Shown piece after piece: positions 1-12,200 of a DNA stretch of 44,717 nucleotides. Below the pieces are notes generated by a model that saw nothing but the letters and a program-made list of their open reading frames with translations, was not told where the DNA came from and made no database searches. Origin of the DNA: Apostichopus parvimensis (Eukaryota; Echinodermata; Holothuroidea; Aspidochirotida; Stichopodidae); assembly GCA_000934455.1 (NCBI GenBank), contig KN886159.1:19105-63821 (forward strand). Direction: 5' to 3'. Position 1 is the stretch's first letter; each line of letters starts with the position of its first letter. The position numbers were made by a program, and so were the translations under genes.

Positions 1-115
1 GACCTAAAGAGATACATCTTTATGTGTATTTGACTGATTGAAATTTTACCATTTAAAAAAAACCTGGCATACAAAGTAGGAGAGAATTTGATGAGGATGA
101 GAAAAATTCACATAC

Positions 116-286
116 CTTCACATGTCGGTGGAGGAGCACTCCATGTTCCATCTTCCTGGCAAGTCGCATTTTGTGCCCCGATCTGTCGCTCGTGAGGCGA
201 GCAGCGGAACGTCGCTACCGAACCGAGCAGAGAACTGCACGAGAGTGACATGATCGTCCTGTGCACAACTATGGGACAATTTGTGA
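116..286 (-). CDS. Exon 28 (last visible): CCP/sushi domain 9
   Basis: 171 bp, phase 1-1; acceptor ccttccag, donor [47 protein letters not shown]. Only five cysteines: the place of the third (ATCEFRC in CCP3) reads ATFRC. The phase 1 donor shows the gene continues below position 1. This frame is not covered by a long ATG ORF. Confidence 0.92.
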
Positions 287-3200
287 CTGGAAGGACATGA
301 TTTGAAAAATGTAAAAAAACAGAAGAAAAAAAAACAATACTTTACACAAAGAAAGGAAGTACCCCATATCGCTTCCGTTAACGGTACCGGCCCATATTGC
401 TTCCGGTAGATATGATTTCTGTATGTCTCGTCTTTCACTATGGTGACTGAAATCTTTTATGTAATATAGATGACCATAAATTCACAGTGACACTCTAAGG
501 GTCATGGGATAAAAACTGAAGTGATATTTGACAATTAAAATTCAAAATCAATATAAACAAGTTTGACCGGTTACCTATAACTTGAACTGGAATTTGGCAG
601 ACAGTGGTTAACCCAGCAGGATCTCTCGCTAAAAATCCCACAGAATGATTTCCACCAGCATAAGAGCTTTGTAAGAAGCTGGTTACCGTCACAGAACCGC
701 TGTTATCCTGTGCGTTTGGCACCGGGATATCCAAGACGACTCGCGAAAGACACACGTTTTCACTTCGATGAATGATAGGATCCTCTGGACAATCAGTAAA
801 CGTCGGTGGTTCCACATCTGATAAAGGAAGGGCATCAGAAATTGGTCTAACGTGCTTGAATTGAAACTGCTTCGATACTTTCTCAGCCTCTCGAATTTTA
901 TTGTCATAACAGATCTTTGCAATCTTGAGCAACATCATAGCCTAGACCCGGGTTTCCCTAATTTTGTCCCCCCACGAACCCCCTGTGGATGTCAAGAGTT
1001 GTCCACGTACCCCCAACTTTTTTTTTTTTATTATTATACTTTAATACGCATAACAGCCTGTGTCTGTTTCATAATTCAGTTATTTATCACATGCACGGTA
1101 CGGTACTACTATGGCAACGTATAGAACGCGAAAAGAGTTTGTCGTTCTAAAGGTACGATTTTTGTACATTACTATATTATACGATATATCAGATTTTAGT
1201 TCAACAAAAAGTACTCTAGTGTTTTTACTTTCAGAGACGTCTCACGAACCTGCTGGGATGGACTCACGCACACCCCGGAGGGGTGGGGGGGGGGTTCATG
1301 CACCCCAGTTAGGGAACCCCTGGCCTAGACCCTACGTACCACATGGAAAACTTGCTTTAAGTTGCGAGAAGGGAACGTATCACAGCTTTCAGATTTGGAA
1401 TACTATATCTGTGAATACCATATCAATCCCCTATTACCTTTGCAAGTAGGCGCTTGGTCATCGTAATTCCAAACTCCGTCAGCAGAGCAAGTCCTAATTC
1501 CGGGACCGACGATTGCAAAGCCACTGTCGCACGAGTAGCTGCAGACGCCCAAAGCTCTGGTATCGTTGATGCAACTCTCGGGGAGGACAGAGCTGTTTCG
1601 CTTTAGAGCCAGGGCTTCACAGACTAAAGCTGTGAAGGCAAATTGAGAGGAATTATTGATCCACACGGGATAAAATATCGTTGTGACACGACGGTGCATT
1701 GCCGCAATGACTTATATTATCGTGGAAGGTTGACTTTAGGCCCTAACCCTGTTTTAGTCTAAGAAAAATGGAAATGTAAAAATGAAAAATGAAGAAACAA
1801 TAGAGTGCTAGACTATTTCTATAAGTATTACAGTTTTGAAATAGTTACCATTTAAATATGCTAAATCTCTGGAAAAGCCCCTTTAAATGGTATGCTGTAT
1901 TGGCCCCCCCCCCCCAACATATGCCAGATATTCAAATATGGTCACCTTTGGTCAAAGTTCTTAAACTGTTTTTTATTACAACCTTTGAAAAAAGTTTTTC
2001 CTCGCTGGGACATTCAGTCATCTTGTGTGTTCCTCGAAATTGTCTGAGAACAATTTGGAGAGTAAAGACCTCCAGAAAAGTACTTTTTGAAACTAATTCT
2101 AGCAAATTATAGCATGCTATAATTTGGGGCCTATACTGACTACCTTTATACTAAAGGCTAACAAGACTAACAAGATGATGTTATCTACTACTCAGTGCAG
2201 GTCTAATTGTTATGGTTAATCCATTTGTTAATATAAATTCAACCAAAAACATTTAACTTCATGTAAACAACTTAGAAACACCCTTTGCATTACATTCCAC
2301 ACCATGTGTTCCTTGACAAACAATTGTAACACAAATTTTAAACATATCATTTCAGGCCATAAATAGCTTCTGTGTTCCCGATGAGTTTTGTGTTAGACTG
2401 CATCGTCCAGTCACTTTAATCGATGAACCAAAAGCATTTCAAAGGCAACCATTTCTCAAAACTTAAACGAGGTCAAGAAATATGACCTAGACTAAAACCG
2501 GTGGTTATTTTTAAAAATGTAGAACATATCAACAATTAATTTTTTGTGCCTAAAGACTTCCTTTAATTAACTGAATTAAGGTATTTGGTTTGTTTAATAG
2601 GAAATTTATTGCAAGACTGGTATGCAATGAGATTATTATTGACAGGTTAAATTATTACAAATTACCATCAAGAAGTTTGGGTTTTGGTACATATTAACTC
2701 CATACCTTTTGAAAAGCAAGATATATACCAGATGACAAATAATGAAAAATTTATTTTTGGGCCCGGCATATCCTTTCACAGATGTGGGATGTTTTTCGGT
2801 TTGAGGATAATTTCATACCCCAAGATTGATAAAAGTAAAGTTTTCAGATTGCCTCAATAAGGGTAGTTTTGTTAGTATATAACTCCATACCTTTTAAAGG
2901 GCAAGATACATATGAGACGACAAGCAATTCAAGCTTGCACGGTTTCGTGAAAACTAAAAATCTTTCTTTTTTTCTAGCAAACAAAACGAATCTGGCTCAA
3001 AAACCGTTTTTTTCCCCATCCCAAATTGCATTGAAAACATCCAAATCTCTGACGGAAGTGTCGCGATCGCTAAGATGCGTATTTTTTAAAGCTTTACAAA
3101 CAGCGGTCCAAGTCTAGTTTGTTTGCAGAAAAGTGTAAAAAATAAGGAGAATAAATTCAATACATGTCACTGTCTTCATAACTCTCTTTTTATAACCCAC

Positions 3201-6200
3201 ATTAACTAACCTGAAGTAAAAATGTTGAAAAGAAATGTGTTAGTGAAATGTTTTCTTAAAGTTTTAACATTACCTACACGTATCGTTTGTCTTGTGTTAA
3301 CTGTACTTCATGAAGTTCAAGTTCAAAAACCGGTTTCGGTACTAAAACCGGTTTCCCGTGCAAGCTAATAAAGCAATATTATATAGGTATTTATATAGGC
3401 ACCAACTTTTAACCTCGAGAATGGTAACGATTCCTATGCTCAACCAAGTTTCCTAGGTAGCTCTACACCTTTGGAATTGCCGCCAGATATGGCTATTAAA
3501 GAAGTATTCGTACCTGGTAAAACTTAATAACGCTGTCAGAATGTTCAGAGATGATAAGGACAACTAATTTAAAAATGCCAAATGGTGGTATAATAATTCA
3601 AACGAACTGCTAAGTTTACCGGGTTAACTCAAAATTTTTGCTGCCATATGAGTGAGGTAACTTCAAAACTCAAGAACGGTAAAAGAGATGGTAACGACAT
3701 TCAACTAAATTTCTTTAAAAGACAACTCGATACCTTTGCGAGGTAAAAGGGTAAAAAAAATATAAAAAATAAAAAATGAAAATTTTGTAATATTTGTAAT
3801 AATTTGTAATATTTTGTAATATATAGTTAATAGGTAACTGCAAACCTCAAGGATAGTTAGAACTGATAACGAAAAACCAATCATTAAATTTTTTAACATT
3901 TTTCGGAGTCAATAGATAAAATGAGAGGGCACGCAAAGACATTGAATCAGACCGCAAGTAATTAAATAATTCCAGAAGTAACCTTTTGGTATAAAGGGAT
4001 GGATGTGAACAATTAATTTACCTTGGTATATTAATACATTACTCTATTACACAGAGCGAATTTGTTTGTTTTCTCTTCGGTACTTACGAACACATTGCAA
4101 GTTTTCGCCCTGCCAAGTCCCATTCTCGGAGCACTTCATTTGTATACCTTCGAACACTTGTGCGTAGCCCGGTTCGCAAAATAGTGTGCAGATGCTCCCG
4201 AACGGAACCTGCTCCACGTTAAAGTTGCAGCCTTGCACGTGGAGGCCCTCGGTCACCTCCAATGGCGGACACGTGATGGCTGAGGGTCAAACAAAATATC
4301 TCTTAAAATTTCATTATTCGTTTTCATGAGCCACATCGAGAGCAAAGAGGAAGAAGGGTAGATTAACCAATTTTTTCGTTTCCTGCAACGGGGCCGTTTC
4401 ATTCTCGATATCAATCGGGTCACACATTCCCTTTAAACCGAAGTGAATGGAATTACAATGTTGTTTCTTTCATACTTTTCACTTACTGATTTACATTAAT
4501 GACGATGTAATAATCTCCACTAACGAGCTTCCACAAAACTCGATAATATCAAATTTATACGTAATTTATTGACTCGATAATCTGTGCCTGAGAAGCTAAC
4601 GAATGGGATATACACAATAATCATGCAGTCAGTCTATGATATAACAAACCAGAAAAACATTTCAATAACAAACTTTATCATTTCATGGTGTACGTGGGAT
4701 TGATGTGGGGTTGGGTGTGGGGTTGGGTGTGGGGTTGGGTGTGGGGTTGGATTCTTTTTTTTTTTACCTTCACATACGGGTCCTACTCCTGACCAACTTC
4801 CTAGCTCTGAACTGCCATCCCATTGACAAGTCCGGGTCTGAGAGCCTACCAGCCTAAAACCGTCGTAGCAAACGAACGAGCACTCGGAATCGACCAGGTC
4901 GTCGCAGGTTTGGGCTTTGGCATTGCCAGGGACGGGATGCAATGGACAACGGATAACTGAAGAGAGATAGATGAGACATTAATCAGCATCACGTATGCTT
5001 AAGGTCAAAATGTCTATATAACAGATTATAAATTTATAACAAATATGTATTTAACAAAGTCTGTAGAAATATAGCTTAGAATACTATCATAGCACATCGG
5101 CATGGTGGGATATAGAGTACGGTTAAAATGTAATTATTGAAGTGGTGAGGCATGGAGTATGGTTATATGTAATTATAGCAAGGTGGGGCATGGAGTATGG
5201 TAATATGTAATTATAGCAAGGTGGGGCATGGAGTATGGTAATATGTAATTATAGCAAGGTGGGGCATGGAGTATGGTAATATGTTATTATTGCAAGGTGG
5301 GGGGGAGGCATGGAGTATGGTAATATGTTATTATTGCAAGGTGGGGCATGGAGTATGGTAATATGTAATTATTGCATTGGTGGGGCATGGAGTATGGTGA
5401 TATGTAATTATTGCAAGGTGGGGGGCATGGAGTATGGTAATATGTATTTATTGCATGGTGGGGAATGAAGTATGGTAATATGTAATTATTGCATTGGTGG
5501 GGCATGGAGTATGGTGATATGTAATTATTGCAAGGTGGGGGGGGGGCATGGAGTATGGTAAAATGTAATTATTGCAAGGTGGGGCATGGAGTATGGTAAT
5601 ATGTAATTATTGCAAGGTGGGGAATGAAGTATGGTAATATGTAATTATTGCATTGGTGGGGCATGGAGTATGGTGATATGTTATTATTGCAAGGTGGGGG
5701 GGGGAGGCATGGAGTATGGTGATATGTAATTATTGCAAGGTGGGGGGGGGGCATGGAGCATGGAGTATGGCTATTATCTAATCTTGTATGGTGGGCATGT
5801 AGTATGGTAAGATGTAACGATAGTATGATGGGATATAAAGTATGGCTATAATCTAATCATAGCATAGTGGGGTATGCAGTATGGTAATATGTAATAATAG
5901 GACTGGTGGGAAGTAGAGTTTGGTTTTGTATAATAATCATAGTATGGTGGCACATGGAGTACGGCTACGTAATCCTGTATTTTCTACAAAAGTAGACAGC
6001 TGAGCTCACCTTTGACCTCTATGGTAAAGAAACAAGAACCTCTATTTCCAGAGTCATCGAACGCTTGTATGACCACAAAGTGCATTCCCTCTCCGAGAGC
6101 GGTTCCCGCCACTGGCGTGGAGGAGATATTCAGCACATGGCCCTCTCTGTCATGAACGGTGGGGCTCTCCCAGTTAGCGACTGCGGTGATCTCACCTGTG

Positions 6201-9200
6201 TTAGCGACTAACACCATATTTTGGGGACAAGTCCCATTAAACTGTGGGCCATTCACATCTAGGGAGAGATAGTAAAAAATTAGAGATGGTAAAAATAGGG
6301 CAAAAGAAAACAGGCTAGTATTTAAGAACAGCATTTTTTTTTTAATTTGACAAACAATTTGTTATACCAAACCTTACCTGGTATTACCTCAAATAAAATG
6401 CAAAGGATCAAATAAAAAAGACATTGCCTAAGTTTTTGTTTGCTTTTTTTCAGGGGGGGAGGGGTCAATTATAGGAAATTTAAAGGCTTGTATCTAATGA
6501 TTCCATTTGGTTCTCAATATTTACTTGTCCAGACACTATTCACATCAGCATTTGTTCTATGTTATATGTAAAATAGCAATTTTGGAAAATATTTTTTTTT
6601 TACTTTAGCTTCACTTTTTGTAGTGAAACTGACAACTTATCACAGTATAAATGGACTTCATGATCGTTAATCAGATTTTAGTATCAAACTGTTTCCAAAA
6701 ATTTATTAAAATTGGCTCAAAGGGCCGTTTCAATAGTCTTACCTTTTACATGAAATAATAACTGGATAGAGCTTATTATGTAAATGTATTATTACAAAAA
6801 TTTGTGTTCAAAACCAATGAATTTGTAACTATTTTTACCAATAGTCTGGTACAGCTGCATGGTTTGAAATCTCCTAAAAGTTAAAATTTTTTTTTTTCAT
6901 ATTTCCCAAATTTTCCTTAGTCTTTCAAAACTTTACAAATGCATCATTTTTAAAGTTTGTTTACATGAACAAAATCTAAAAACACTGAATAAGATGGAAC
7001 TGCGAAATTTTAGCTTCAAAAGTAGAAGAAGAAATATAACTTAGTGTTTAAACTTTACCATGTTCCCCAAATATTGTTTTGATTGTACAAAGGAGTCTAT
7101 TACATGAAAAGAATTTCAACATTTCTTTGGTAACGAAATTGAATGTTGTGGAAACTCTGCTTTGGAGGGATAGGGAGAGAGAAGGGGGTGGAGGGTGGGG
7201 TGGTGGGGGGGAAGGAGCAGGAAAGAAATTTGAGGTGATTCAACTCTCAACCACTGTACAGAATTCCCTCCATCCTGCTAGAATTTTAATAATTCTGACA
7301 ACACAGTTGATACTTTTACAACAACAGTGTGTGTTGCATCAACATTCAATAATGTTGAACCAGATATTAAGAAGAAAATGGGGAAGGCAGGAGATGGCGG
7401 GGGACCGGGTTCACTCATTTTCTCCTAGTATTAAAAACAAGGTGGTGACCATTTGACCTTTAAAGTATCATAAACGTAAAAAGGCACTACAACAGTTTAG
7501 CAAAGAAAGCAGATACTATATGCAGGCTGCATCATCCAACAAGAAGGAAGATGTCGTTGGACGACCGAGCATGATTTTGCAGATATCTTACAGACAAATG
7601 TATAAACGAGGTAATGAGGGGGGAGGTCACAGTTCCCATGGCAACGTAGATGTACCTTTGCATGTACGCCGTGCATCCGCTGACATCCATTCTCCGGCCA
7701 AGGAGCAGGCCTGTTCCGCGGGGCCCTCTAGCTGGAAGCCCTCCGAGCACGAGTACGTACAGGCGTCGCCGGCCGCTGCACCGGTTAACGTACATTCCGG
7801 AGGATTTATTCCGCCGTTTTTGGGCGCGTCCAGTGCAGGACAGGTCAGTTCTGGTGTTGACAAAACAGAAGAGAAGACATGTTTGTTGGAAAATGTAACA
7901 AATAATCCAAAGATTAAACATAGGGGGGGGGGGTTTTAACATGCAAACCTGTCACAAATGTTATGAGGCAGTTTTGACAAAATCACTCACGCGTGCAATT
8001 CAGTGGGGTTCCCGTCCACTCTCCGGATTGTTGGCAAGTTTGTAGGATGTTACCGCCGGTATTTTTGTAACCTCTCTTGCAGAGATAGAAGCAACTGAAT
8101 TCTGGGAAGTACGGAGGGGAGCATCCTTCTCTCACGACGCCCAATCCAATTTCTGGTTCTGGACACAGTATAGCTGTGGGGGTAGGGGGGGGGGAAGAAA
8201 AAAAAATACGATAAGTAGAGCTACAGTCGATTATACCAACGAGGGCACCGATTTTTGGAATGCCAATTACACATGCACTGCAGCTAAAATGATAATTTGT
8301 TTGGATGCTCAAGTACGTGGTTTAGGAAAAGGAAAACCCCCCAATATGTCTGCACATGTTAGTGATATGTCTTCATCTCAGATTCAATCCAGGGTGCGTG
8401 ACAATTATATACCTCCCCGTGATGCAAAAATCTCTGTAGATCATCTAGACCCTATATCTCTAAATATCAATCGTATGGGGTTTATACCACTCTTTGGCCT
8501 CGTTCACATCTGAAAACGCAAGGGGGAGAAATCAGCATCCCGCTTTTCCCCAGATAGAGAATCAAGCTGACCCTAGACATGCCTACACCCGAGAACGCAA
8601 ATTGGATCGACGACAAACGAAAGTACATTAAGCAATCTGGTAAACGTCACAATGATTGTTTATTTTCACTGTGAGGGCAATTTTACTGTTACTTTTGTGC
8701 CAGTTTACAAGGTCACGTGACCAGGGATCGTTGGTCGGTTCATCCCCTTGGGTTGGGGGGGGTCAGGATCCTCCACAAAAGGGAGGTCACGTTTGCCGGG
8801 TCAGATCCGGGGTACGTAATATCCACACGACGATCTCAATCGTCCATTTTTTGCGGGATCGGATCCTCCTCGTGCTATCAAATATGAATACGGCTTTTCC
8901 ATTTTGCATTAATAGCGCTTTTAAAATTTAAAATTTTTTCACATTTATATATATTTTAAATTTTAAGATTTTGTTTGTATAATTTTCGATTTTCCATTTG
9001 CAGTTTTTATTGTCAGATTGTATGTAAACAAATTTTCTACCCTTTTTCTACCTTACATTATCGATTTATATATTTGTATATCATGTTTGTATGTATTTTA
9101 CTGTAAAGCGCCTTAGAGCAATTTCTGATTGGATAAGGCGCTACAGAAATTTTGTAAAATAAATAAATAAATGAAACCTTGCAGTAAACCACCTTACATG

Positions 9201-12200
9201 GATACAAACCTCAAATGCTACAAATGCTGTCAGACTCACCTTCACAATGAGGGGCGACTTCGTCCCATCTAAACTGCCCGTCAGTGGTGTTGCCACAGGT
9301 CAGAATTGAATTACCGACGAGACGGAATCCAGGGTTGCACCTGAACTCACAGGTGGCACCATGATGTGTATCACACACGCTGTTCATATCGCTGTTGTAA
9401 GGGATGGACAGCGTCGCACAGTGGTTCACTACATCAAAATAAACACAGAAATTAACAAAGAAAACCTAGTTTTATACCTGCAATGTCATGATTCTGTCCT
9501 ACTTATAATAAAGATGATAAAAGGGCTTAAAAAGTACAAAACAGTGGAATTTTATAAGCTCATGCAATCCAGGAAGAACCTAAGGAAACTTAACCTTGTA
9601 GGCAGTATTTTGTTAACGGGGACGCCCCCCCCCCCCGACGAAAAAACTAGTGCAGGAGGTGAACAGAGGATGCTGATCGTCGCAAGTCATATCAGGTAAT
9701 AAAGTCAGCGATGACCAAGGAGCTACTTATACACTAGACTGAAGAATTATGGCAACTGGCTGTGCTATCAATTGTGCCAGTGGTACCTCAGACTTTAAAG
9801 ATCGTAAAATCATAGCGCTCAGAAGATGATAGTGCATGAGTGGTGTGAAAACAGGTAAGGTAGTAGGTATAGGGTAAAATAACAGTGTTAACATTTAGAC
9901 AAGAGGTTAAGATGGCTGAGATGGTGAGAAGAAAAGGACAAGTAAAGGATACAGTGTATTAAAATGGACAAATAAAAACCTGGTGAACAGTATATATAAG
10001 AGTGCACTAGTGGAGTGGTTGACGGATAGGTGTGTCATCAACACACACTGAGGCTCACCTATCACGTTGACAGTGTATGAGCAGACTGCTTGATTATTGG
10101 CCTTATCTCTTGCTGTCTGGACAAACAGGTGGACCCCCTCCTCAAGGTATACAGGAGGGGGCAGGTTATAGGTCACGTCCACTTCTCCAGAGTTGTCGGT
10201 CGCTCCGTAGTTGTTCCCTACGTAGTGGTAAATTTTGGTACCCATAAGAGTCACATTCACTGTAAGACACTCTTCCGTGAATTCTGGTGGGCTTGTATCT
10301 GTGTTTTTGTAAAAATAAAAATTAAAAAGGAGGCACACTTCTGAGATCTTTTCAAACAAAACACAAAACAATTCTCATGTATTCTTTGATCTATTTTGGT
10401 TCAGATATTTATTTATATCTTCCTCGAAAGAAAATGCAAAAACGGTTTCCACGACTACGGTTTCAGGGAGGGAAAGGTCACAGATCAAAACACTAAGGTG
10501 TGGCAGTGAAGTCATAACATCAAATAATTCTTCCATAAATGTAGAATATTAGTGTTTTTGTCATATTTTTACCAACCACACATACACAAACACACACAGG
10601 TGTGTTTTACATCCAGACCGAGGACCCCATTGTGTGTTCCATTGTTCAAATCCACGAACCCTAACCTTAACAATACCCCATAACAATAGAAATCTTTCAG
10701 GGATGACTCTTTAGAAATTACAACTGAGGACCTGGAATTCTTTTGTTCAAGTCCTTGGTCAGAATAAAAACCAAGTGAACACAAAAANNNNNNNNNNNNN
10801 NNNNNNNNNNNNNNNNNNNNNNNNNNNNNNNNNNNNNCACAATTTTTAAAGCACAACTGCAAGCTTAAATTTTTTCTAAGAGCAGCTGAACCTAAACAAA
10901 AAATGAGATAGCTGGTCAGACTATTGCAGTGTCCCTCTATATCAGGGGTGGGCAACCTGCGGCCCGCCAGTGATTTTTTTGCGGCCCGTGAGATGTGTCA
11001 AGAAAAAGCAATAAAAATCAATTTATTTTAAATCATCACAAAAAAACGAACGAGCTAGCTGCTTATAATTTATCGGCACTAATGATGCTGTCAGGTAGGC
11101 CTATTATCCCCATTAATTATCAACTGTACTGTATTGACTTTATGTTTTTGTGAATACGGATTAAGTACACAAACCTATTGCTTGAAAGTCCTTGGAATCA
11201 ACGGTTTGAAATCAACAGTAGGTCGTTGGTTAGGTGCGGCCCGGTCAATTTTTCACCTCTTATATCTGGCCATCTCATTCAAAAAGGTTGCCCACCCCTG
11301 CTCTATATTCACATCTTCTCGTCTATCTATCGACATATTTAAAAACATTTCAGTCTCATTGTCTCGGCGTTTCATTTGCCTTTCATGAAGAAGAAGGAGC
11401 ACGAAAATGAAATTCCTTACTATCACAGAAAAGATCTTCTCCAGACCAAGTTCCATCTTCCTCACAAGTTCTGTCATTGTTCCCACCACTGTACGAGAAA
11501 CCGTGCTTACAGTTGAAACGGCACACGGTACCTAAGATGTGGGGTGGGAAACACCCACTGACTTCGGCGTTGACCGTCGCATTTACAGCTGGACATGTTA
11601 TTGCTGGTGATGTAAAATATAAGCCCAAATTTGATTACCCTTGAAATGTTAAAAAGGCATGGATAGTTTCTTTCTTTTGATTACAATGCATATTCATACA
11701 TTTCATTTCAATTGATAACTATGCATAATATTTGTTACATTTCATTTCATAAATATGCATATTCATAACATTTCATAAATATCATGCATATCTTTACATT
11801 TCATAAATATTCATATCTTTACATTTCATTTCAGAACTATGCATATTCCAATACATTTCTTCAGCCAGTTGGGACAATTTCCTAATGCTTATATACCTCT
11901 CTAAACTGTACTCCAATATCATGCTCTCAAAGCACTGGTATTGTCAGTAACAATAAAAAGGAGTTTAACCCCTGATCGACCTCGCGAGAGGTCCTACAGG
12001 GGATAATAGTTTTGTTTTCATAGAATAGACACCTTTTTTTTTCTTGGGAAAGTTGTCTATTGTTCAGTCAGGGAATTGCTGAGAAGTGAAGTATTATGCA
12101 ATAACATTGTGTAGAAGCCATAAATAAACAAGAGGTCGGAATTAAAGAGCCAATTAGGTAGGGATCTCTAAAGGGGAGGAATTTCTAAGTAAATGGGATT

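Noticed and set aside
5287-5754. Pro/His/Tyr-rich repeat ORFs
   Set aside because: Translation of the 38-bp intronic minisatellite; no splice or domain support.
7520-7939. Plus-strand 139-residue ORF opposite CCP5
   Set aside because: Antisense shadow of the GC-rich CCP5 exon; no homology recognised.
7983-8312. ATG at 8312 as a real start upstream of CCP4
   Set aside because: The upstream part reads through the intron acceptor tract; the exon starts at 8173 by phase and splice site.
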